Of a DNA stretch of 64,000 nt, positions 58,648 to 64,000 are shown in pieces. How positions within the stretch are numbered: position 1 is the stretch's first letter; each line of letters starts with the position of its first letter. This stretch comes from a virus. The translations under genes were made by a program, and so were the position numbers. The stretch covers positions 22,562 through 86,561 of IMG/VR virus record IMGVR_UViG_3300021963_000080, one strand, 5' to 3'. Below the pieces are notes generated by a model. It did no database searches. It was given only the letters and a program-made list of their open reading frames with translations, and was not told the DNA's origin.

Positions 58648-59201
58648 CAGTTACTATTAGCGGAAACGGAGCATTTAGCGGTGCTAGTTTTGTATCAAAC
58701 AATATTTCTGATTACGCTATAACAACAGCTCATTTAGCCAATAGTTCTGTTACTATTCCTAAGATAGGATATGCTGGAGCTTTATTACAAGTAGTTAGTG
58801 GTGGGGGAGGTAGTGTAACGGTAACGACAGCATATAATAACGCATCTTTGTCGCCAATACATCAGCTATCCATTACAGCAGTATCATCGACTTCTAAATT
58901 CTTAGTAACATGGACTGCTCAATGCGGTCAGCTTGGACCATATAGAAGTCAATTGTTGTTATCAAAGAACTGGGTTAACGGTACAGCTGCCATTGATGGT
59001 AATTACATATGGTATGATCACTATGGCATGTATATCGATACCTCTATGACATCAAGACATCCAGGAGGGTTTACGTATCTAGATACAGGATCCTTGACTG
59101 CTGGAACATCTAGAACGTACTATGTATTTGGAGGAACTATTGGTGGGGGAAGTCAGACGTTCACTACCCAAAATTTAACTATTATGGAAATTGCTGGATA
59201 A
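58644..59201 (+). CDS. Short tail fibre, paralogue of the gene at 59524
   Basis: 185 residues from ATG 58644 (ATGA overlap; an earlier TTG at 58632 is rejected). The end is NLTIMEIAG, shared with the protein from 59524. It contains GALLQVVSGGGGSVTV, comparable to the GSILQI region of its paralogue, and a jelly-roll-like C-terminal domain (YLDTGSLTAGTSRTYYVFGG). First member of a fibre/small-protein pair with the gene at 59209. Confidence 0.72.
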   Translation: MTVTISGNGAFSGASFVSNNISDYAITTAHLANSSVTIPKIGYAGALLQVVSGGGGSVTVTTAYNNASLSPIHQLSITAVSSTSKFLVTWTAQCGQLGPYRSQLLLSKNWVNGTAAIDGNYIWYDHYGMYIDTSMTSRHPGGFTYLDTGSLTAGTSRTYYVFGGTIGGGSQTFTTQNLTIMEIAG

Positions 59202-59208
59202 TATTAAA

Positions 59209-59520
59209 ATGGATCTTACAAAAGCTATTTTATCTTTAAGACCTGGAGCTCAGTGGATGCTACGGGATGAACATTATGCTGGTCTTGAGTGGACAGATAC
59301 TGAACAAACAAAGCCAACTGAAGCTGAGGTTACTGCTGAGGTGGCTCGCCTTCAAGCTGAATATGATGCTAACGAATATCAACGTCTTCGTAAACCAGAA
59401 TATCCACCATTAGCAGATCTTGCTGATGCAATATATTGGGCAGCCAAAGGCGACAATACTAAGCTAGATAATTATTATGCTGCTTGTGAAGCAGTGAAAT
59501 TAAAATACCCAAAGAGTTGA
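59209..59520 (+). CDS. Small fibre-assembly-type protein (YPPLADLADAIYW family)
   Basis: 103 residues from ATG 59209 (TTG 59191 rejected). Contains RKPEYPPLADLADAIYWAAK, the P-x-Y-x-x-(L/Q)-x-(D/E) patch typical of short phage proteins placed after fibre genes (XkdW/gp38-like region). The C-terminus EAVKLKYPKS resembles QAIKDKYPKN of the gene at 60090. Probably a fibre chaperone or a cap; not proven. Confidence 0.68.
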   Translation: MDLTKAILSLRPGAQWMLRDEHYAGLEWTDTEQTKPTEAEVTAEVARLQAEYDANEYQRLRKPEYPPLADLADAIYWAAKGDNTKLDNYYAACEAVKLKYPKS

Positions 59521-59523
59521 TAA

Positions 59524-60093
59524 ATGCCAGTTAAATTAAATTCAAGCGGAGGCGGTTCAGTAACGATAGATGTGCCAAGCACAGCTAGTGCATATACTTT
59601 GACTGCTCCTGCTGCTACAGCAACATTGATTACAACAGGGTCAAGTGGTCAGATTATACCTAAGGCTGCCTTACCGACAGGCTCTATTTTGCAAATTACG
59701 CAAGGAACGTATCAGGGGGCAACGTCAACTACGTCTGCTAGTTTCCAAACAACAAACCTAACTGGAAGCATTACTCCTCTTTATTCAACAAGCAGAATAT
59801 ATGTTATAGCTACTGGAGCTGCCAAAGTTCAATCAGGCACAACCAATTGTATTACTCTTTACAGAAATGGCTCAAACGTCGTACCTCAGCACCTTTTACA
59901 ACATTCAGCTGCAGGGGATTATATTCCAATAACACTACAATATTTGGACAGTCCAGGAAGTACGTCTGCTGTAACATACACTGTTTATTTTAGATCTGCA
60001 GCAGGCAGTGCTTCTTACACATCAGCATTTGGGGGAGATAGTTACAGCGCTTACCCTCTTATGATAATTACTATGATGGAGATTGCGGGATGA
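59524..60093 (+). CDS. Short tail fibre, paralogue of the gene at 58644
   Basis: 189 residues. N-terminal MPVKLNSSGGGSVTIDVPST is a phage fibre start (also found with TLPPATATLI-type variants). The C-terminal domain ends TMMEIAG, shared with the 58644 protein. Beta-rich, predicted jelly roll. Overlaps the next gene by 4 bp, forming the second fibre/small-protein pair. Confidence 0.75.
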   Translation: MPVKLNSSGGGSVTIDVPSTASAYTLTAPAATATLITTGSSGQIIPKAALPTGSILQITQGTYQGATSTTSASFQTTNLTGSITPLYSTSRIYVIATGAAKVQSGTTNCITLYRNGSNVVPQHLLQHSAAGDYIPITLQYLDSPGSTSAVTYTVYFRSAAGSASYTSAFGGDSYSAYPLMIITMMEIAG

Positions 60094-60350
60094 ACAAACA
60101 CGAAGCAATTTATAAAACTAATCCTACTGTTGTCACTATCCGTGGCGATGAAGCATTTGACGTTAATGACAACGCAGTCGTTTATGACAAGGCGACAGTC
60201 CAAGCATACATGGATTCGCATGCTTACAAACAACAACGAGCAGCTGAGTATCCTTCCTATGCTGATCAGTTCGATACAATATTTCACCAAGGGCTTGACG
60301 TATGGAAAGCTCAAATTCAAGCAATCAAAGACAAGTATCCTAAAAATTAA
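60090..60350 (+). CDS. Small fibre-assembly-type protein
   Basis: 86 residues, start overlapping the preceding stop. N-terminal half IYKTNPTVVTIRGDEAFDVN; the C-terminal half QRAAEYPSYADQFDTIFHQG carries the EYPxxADxxD patch and ends IKDKYPKN, like the 59209 product. The same pattern is frequent in T4-like phages behind fibre genes. Likely chaperone or accessory of the 59524 fibre. Confidence 0.7.
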   Translation: MNKHEAIYKTNPTVVTIRGDEAFDVNDNAVVYDKATVQAYMDSHAYKQQRAAEYPSYADQFDTIFHQGLDVWKAQIQAIKDKYPKN

Positions 60351-60352
60351 TT

Positions 60353-61495
60353 ATGCCAATATCAGTTAACGGTGCAAACGGCATCACATTCGCAGACGGT
60401 AGTATCCAGAACACTGGAGCATCGGGCTTTGGGTTTAAGAATCGTATTATTAATGGTGCAATGGTAATTGACCAGCGTAATGCTGGTGCTAGTACAAACA
60501 ATGCTGGCAGTGCTACAACATATTCATTAGATAGATGGGCTTATTATGGTCCTAGTTCTTCTAAATTTTCTATTCAACAATCTTCTACTGCTCCTGTTGA
60601 TTTTGTTAATTCTTTGCTAATAACTTCTTTAGCTGCTACAAGCATGTCAGCAAGCACTCAATATCTTTTGAGGCAAGCTATTGAAGGTTATAACATAGCT
60701 GATCTGAACTGGGGTTCAGCTAACGCTAAGAATGTAACATTGTCTTTCTGGGTTCGCTCAAGTTTAACAGGGGCATTTGGCGGTTCTATTACTAATGGCG
60801 ATGTAAATCGCTCTTACCCTTTTAGTTACACCATTTCTTCAGCAAATACATGGGAGCAAAAATCAGTAACTATTACTGGTCCTACTAGTGGAACTTGGAA
60901 TACAGCGAACGGGACAGGGTTACGGTTGTATTTTGCTTTAGGTGCAGGCTCAGATTATAACGGAACTGCTGGCGCATGGGCTACTGTTAGCGATGTTACA
61001 TACCCAACTGGCTCGACAAATATTCTTGGAACAAACGGGGCCACATTCTACATTACTGGCGTCCAGTTAGAAAAAGGTTCTACAGCAACAGCTTTCGATT
61101 ATAGAGATTTTGGTCGTGAGTTCATAATGTGTCAAAGGTACTATCAAAGATGTTGGGACTATGGGACTGCAACGGGGACAGTTGTTGCAGGACCTGTCGG
61201 AGGGACTTGGCAATATAACCAATATTCTTTTTTCTTAGGAACTGGAAATTATGGAATAAACTGCGGTACGCCGTTTCCAACAGTTATGAGGGCAACTCCA
61301 ACTATAACAATATATTCTGCTGCGAACGGAACAGCAGGAAGTGTTACTCCTTGGAATAGTAGTGATTATTCTATTACTAGCAATGGTGGGTTTGTAAACG
61401 CAAGCACGACTAGAATCACTGGGGCATCATATAACAACGGAACTACAGCAGGACTGGTATATGCTTTCTATTGGACTGCTGCAGCGGAGCTATAA
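60353..61495 (+). CDS. Tail fibre with RIINGAMVIDQRN module
   Basis: 380 residues. Starts MPISVNGANGITFADGSIQN, then FGFKNRIINGAMVIDQRNAG, a domain common in tail fibres of many phages. The following carbohydrate-binding-like region (WVRSSLTGAFGGSITNGDVN; ITGVQLEKGSTATAFDYRDF) and FGREFIMCQRYYQRCWDYG are typical of phage receptor-binding proteins. Third member of the fibre/small-protein pairs; next gene starts right after the stop. Confidence 0.85.
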   Translation: MPISVNGANGITFADGSIQNTGASGFGFKNRIINGAMVIDQRNAGASTNNAGSATTYSLDRWAYYGPSSSKFSIQQSSTAPVDFVNSLLITSLAATSMSASTQYLLRQAIEGYNIADLNWGSANAKNVTLSFWVRSSLTGAFGGSITNGDVNRSYPFSYTISSANTWEQKSVTITGPTSGTWNTANGTGLRLYFALGAGSDYNGTAGAWATVSDVTYPTGSTNILGTNGATFYITGVQLEKGSTATAFDYRDFGREFIMCQRYYQRCWDYGTATGTVVAGPVGGTWQYNQYSFFLGTGNYGINCGTPFPTVMRATPTITIYSAANGTAGSVTPWNSSDYSITSNGGFVNASTTRITGASYNNGTTAGLVYAFYWTAAAEL

Positions 61496-61657
61496 ATGTA
61501 TAAATTAACTTACGATAAAGAATTAAATAAAGTAGCCAATGTAGTTATTCGTATTGAAGATCAAGCATTTATTCCGTTTGACCCCGACAACACAGACTAC
61601 CAACAATACCTAAAATGGCTTGCTGAAGGCAACGAGCCATTACCAGCGGACGAATAA
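61496..61657 (+). CDS. Very small fibre-accessory protein
   Basis: 53 codons; ATG 61496 follows the preceding stop directly. Sequence MYKLTYDKELNKVANVVIRI then FIPFDPDNTDYQQYLKWLAE, a pattern typical of small phage proteins behind fibres (FDPxNxDYQxYLxWL, seen in tail-assembly accessory proteins). It completes the third pair. Confidence 0.7.
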   Translation: MYKLTYDKELNKVANVVIRIEDQAFIPFDPDNTDYQQYLKWLAEGNEPLPADE

Positions 61658-61667
61658 ATAAAAAGAC

Positions 61668-62453
61668 ATGACACTCCAAGTAAATCTTAAACAATTAAAA
61701 GCTGATGGAGCTTCTAATAACTACGTTTTAACGTGGAGTAATACGTCCAACTCTTGGGTTACATCAAACGTATCTTCTGTTATTGTTTCTGGTAACTCTT
61801 CAGTTGCTGGTACGTTACAAATTGTTGATACAACATCGAACACATCAGCAACAATTGCTGCATCAGCAAATTCAGTTAAGTCTGCATACGATACGGCAGT
61901 CACAGCTCAGAACATGGCTGCAAATGCATATACAAATGCTGCTTCTGTTGCTGCAACTGCATATTCAAACGCTGTAACATATGCTGGTACAATTGCTGCG
62001 ACTGCTTACACGAATGCTGTTGCTTATGCGGCTGCAAACACATATGTAAACACGCAACTTGGTTTGAAGGCTGATTTAGCATCACCAACATTTACCGGAA
62101 CAATATCGGGGGTAAACCTATCGTTAACAGGAAACTTAACAGTATCCGGAACAACAACGTATCTTAACACAACTACGTTAAATATTGGCGATAATATTAT
62201 CACTTTAAATGCAGATCTAGGAGCAGTAGCACCTTCTGAGAATGCTGGTTTAGAAGTGATGCGTGGCACATCTGCAAATGTATCGTTTGTGTGGAATGAG
62301 ACAACAGATTATTGGAACATAGGTAATACAGCGATTACAGGACAATTACAAGCCAACACTGGTTTATTGTCAGCAAACACAATTCAATTTAATGATGGAT
62401 CTCAACAATCAACTTACATAGATCCCATTGCGATGTCTATAGCCTTGGGGTGA
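61668..62453 (+). CDS. Tail fibre
   Basis: 261 residues. It starts MTLQVNLKQLKADGASNNYV, then repeats YTNAASVAATAYSNAVTYAG and the fibre module LNIGDNIITLNADLGAVAPS / ENAGLEVMRGTSANVSFVWN, which also occurs in the fibre at 54410. Ends in NDGSQQSTYIDPIAMSIALG. Its end is followed 2 bp later by the homing endonuclease gene, whose C-terminus also reads IALG. Confidence 0.78.
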   Translation: MTLQVNLKQLKADGASNNYVLTWSNTSNSWVTSNVSSVIVSGNSSVAGTLQIVDTTSNTSATIAASANSVKSAYDTAVTAQNMAANAYTNAASVAATAYSNAVTYAGTIAATAYTNAVAYAAANTYVNTQLGLKADLASPTFTGTISGVNLSLTGNLTVSGTTTYLNTTTLNIGDNIITLNADLGAVAPSENAGLEVMRGTSANVSFVWNETTDYWNIGNTAITGQLQANTGLLSANTIQFNDGSQQSTYIDPIAMSIALG

Positions 62454-62455
62454 TT

Positions 62456-63121
62456 ATGAAACGCAGCGGAATATATTCAATCACCAACAAGCTAACTGGT
62501 AAAACTTATATCGGTCAGTCTAACGATATCGATTATCGATTTAAGCGTCATAAAGATGTTGTTTTAAAGAATAAAAAACAATATTGTTATCATGTGCATA
62601 ATGCAATGCGCAAGCATGGAATAGATAATTTTGAATTTAAAGTTTTAGTGTTGGTTGAAGGCAAGGAAATGCTTAATTTATTAGAGACGCGTATTATTGC
62701 TGGATTTGGCACGCTAGCTCCAAAAGGTTATAATTTGGATACAGGTGGTTCAGTTAATCGCAAATACTCAGAATATAAAAGAAAAAAAATGGGTAAGTGG
62801 GTCAACCCTAATAAAGGTCAGAAGGTAGAAATTACTGAAGAAGAGCGTATTCGACGTCGTGAAAATATGATCAAGCAAAACAAATTGCGCGCTGGCGAAA
62901 AACGTACCGAAGAGCAAAAGCGTGCTCATTCGGAAAAAATGAAAGGTCGTGCTGCTTGGAATAAGGGAATGCCTTTATCAGAAGAGCAAAAAGCTAAGTT
63001 ACGGGCTACCGACAAATCATATAAACAAACAGAAGAATTTCAAACTAAACATAAAGCCGGCGTTGCTAAGTATTGGGAAAATTACCACAAGCAAAAACAG
63101 GCTGCTATAGCATTAGGATAA
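62456..63121 (+). CDS. GIY-YIG homing endonuclease with NUMOD3-like motifs
   Basis: 221 residues from ATG 62456 (GTG 62450 would overlap the preceding stop). GIY-YIG domain: GIYSITNKLTGKTYIGQSND, conserved Arg in DIDYRFKRHK and Glu in NLLETRII. From about residue 100 the chain is very basic, with the NUMOD3-type repeats (KMKGRAAWNKGMPLSEEQKA) used for DNA binding. Inserted between two fibre genes; its base composition is more A-rich than its neighbours. The last residues AAIALG resemble the end of the preceding fibre (MSIALG). Confidence 0.88.
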   Translation: MKRSGIYSITNKLTGKTYIGQSNDIDYRFKRHKDVVLKNKKQYCYHVHNAMRKHGIDNFEFKVLVLVEGKEMLNLLETRIIAGFGTLAPKGYNLDTGGSVNRKYSEYKRKKMGKWVNPNKGQKVEITEEERIRRRENMIKQNKLRAGEKRTEEQKRAHSEKMKGRAAWNKGMPLSEEQKAKLRATDKSYKQTEEFQTKHKAGVAKYWENYHKQKQAAIALG

Positions 63122-63128
63122 ATAACAC

Positions 63129-63455
63129 ATGGCTTCTACATTCAAATCCTCAGTTGCAAAATCAGTCGGAACAAGTGCTAACTCAATCTACACTGTCCCG
63201 TCAGTTACTACGACTACCGTAATTGGTTGGAACCTTTGCAACACAACAACTAACCCAGTAACAGTTGATCTATACTTTACTCGTAGCTCTGTTGATTATT
63301 ATATCCTAAAAGGTTCTACTGTTCCTGTCGGCGGTGCGTTAGTTCCAGTTGGCGGAGAACAAAAATTAGTATTGCAAGCAGCTGATGTATTGAAAGTATT
63401 ATCAAGTGCTGCTACTTCAATCGATGCTACTGTATCTTATCTTGAGACGACGTAA
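63129..63455 (+). CDS. Small beta-rich structural protein
   Basis: 108 residues. TFKSSVAKSVGTSANSIYTV followed by TVIGWNLCNTTTNPVTVDLY, PVGGALVPVGGEQKLVLQAA and DVLKVLSSAATSIDATVSYL. This matches the small beta-sandwich proteins that occur near tail-fibre genes in T4-like phages of aquatic bacteria. The last base of its stop is the first base of the next ATG. Confidence 0.75.
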   Translation: MASTFKSSVAKSVGTSANSIYTVPSVTTTTVIGWNLCNTTTNPVTVDLYFTRSSVDYYILKGSTVPVGGALVPVGGEQKLVLQAADVLKVLSSAATSIDATVSYLETT

Positions 63456-64000
63456 TGGCATACGTAGGCAATAGTCCAACCCAACAAAGTTTTACTGGAG
63501 GTGTTGACCAATATAATGGCAACAACTCTAATACTGTCTTTGGGTTAACAAGAACAATTAACACAGTATACGATATTGATGCTTATGTAGAGAACGTTTG
63601 GCAAAGACCAACGACTGGTTATACAGTATCTGCTAATACAATCACGTTTACTTCTGCTCCTCCTGCTGGATCAAATAACGTTGTAGTTGTTTATAGAAAC
63701 TTCTCTGCAACATCTATTATTCCTCAGCAAGGATCTGTTACTCATACAGCATTTGCTGCTAATGCAATTCCAGCTGCTCTAGGATACACTCCAGCAAACA
63801 AAGCCGGAGACACGTTTAGTGGAGCAGTGTCTGGTATTACTACATTAGCATCTGGTAACACTACAATAACTGGCTTCGCCAATGTATCTTCTACACTACA
63901 AGTTACAGGTAACACCACATTCTCGGATACTGTAACTGTTACCTCTTCCGGAACAACAAACGTTGCTATTACATCCACCAATGGTACTGGCAAGAAGTGG
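63455..64000 (+). CDS. Tail fibre (3' end outside window)
   Basis: 182 codons visible. Starts MAYVGNSPTQQSFTGGVDQY; the first 90 residues are one copy of the repeat found four times at the C-terminus of the 54410 fibre (GNNSNTVFGLTRTI, YTVSANTITFTSAPPAG). It continues with the shared shaft modules ALGYTPANKAGDTFSGAV and GNTTITGFANVSSTLQVTGN. Runs off the window. Confidence 0.8.
   Translation, partial: MAYVGNSPTQQSFTGGVDQYNGNNSNTVFGLTRTINTVYDIDAYVENVWQRPTTGYTVSANTITFTSAPPAGSNNVVVVYRNFSATSIIPQQGSVTHTAFAANAIPAALGYTPANKAGDTFSGAVSGITTLASGNTTITGFANVSSTLQVTGNTTFSDTVTVTSSGTTNVAITSTNGTGKKW

Noticed and set aside
1-64000. CRISPR array, insertion sequence, integrase/attachment site or tRNA cluster
   Set aside because: No regularly spaced repeats, transposase or recombinase motifs, or complete tRNA cloverleaves were found on either strand by eye.

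Overview
The window is one contiguous piece of a large strictly lytic T4-type myovirus genome (tailed dsDNA phage, contractile tail). The evidence is a full T4-like baseplate set (homologues of gp48, gp53, gp27, gp5, a PAAR tip, gp25, gp6, gp7, gp8), gp26 and gp54-like proteins, the gp4 head-completion protein, and the T4 gene order 33-59-32. No integrase, capsid, terminase or tRNA gene is present. A Gram-negative host is likely: the phage carries a signal-peptide outer-membrane beta-barrel and a cell-wall hydrolase. Early promoters match the host sigma70 consensus. The two-piece (circularly permuted) tmRNA, with a tag resembling those of proteobacteria, hints at a proteobacterial host; this last point is inference.

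Layout. (1) 1-8.0 kb: accessory region of small genes in short operons, each opened by a near-identical promoter cassette (TTGACC, 17 bp, GACAAT/GATAAT). It includes an AAA+ ATPase, a GIY-YIG nuclease, a SWIM zinc-finger protein, an SGNH hydrolase, a hairpin-rich non-coding RNA at about 4.1-4.56 kb, and an intergenic block with a possible pseudoknot and direct repeats at 6.6-6.85 kb. (2) 8.1-9.95 kb: a DUF932 protein, a permuted tmRNA gene and an outer-membrane protein. (3) 10-14.2 kb: lysis-type genes, gp33-like late transcription coactivator, a cytidylyltransferase, gp59-like helicase loader and gp32-like ssDNA-binding protein. (4) 14.2-21.6 kb, minus strand: a seven-repeat beta-propeller fibre, a fibre with S74 chaperone domain, a tape-measure-like protein with M23 peptidase, gp26 with a probable -1 frameshift extension, a gp54-like tube initiator, an unidentified structural protein and gp4. 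(5) 21.65-41.5 kb, plus strand: the baseplate operon, a 2165-residue DUF4815-type protein and a fibre. (6) 41.5-51.7 kb: a dense cassette of five radical-SAM-type proteins, a DUF3050 (heme-oxygenase-like diiron) protein, two unknown proteins and two small proteins sharing an H-x-H motif; one of these ends in a C-x-C-x-C tail. (7) 51.7-64 kb: small structural proteins, large modular fibres (one with a cupredoxin-like copper site), three fibre/small-protein pairs, and a GIY-YIG homing endonuclease.

How it fits together. Host sigma70-type promoters would switch on region 1 early. gp33 together with TATAAATA motifs points to T4-style late transcription of the tail genes. The most unusual element is region 6: a radical-SAM/diiron modification cassette embedded among fibre genes. 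Its most strongly initiated genes are the two small H-x-H proteins, which suggests (inference) that the enzymes post-translationally modify these small virion or RiPP-like peptides.
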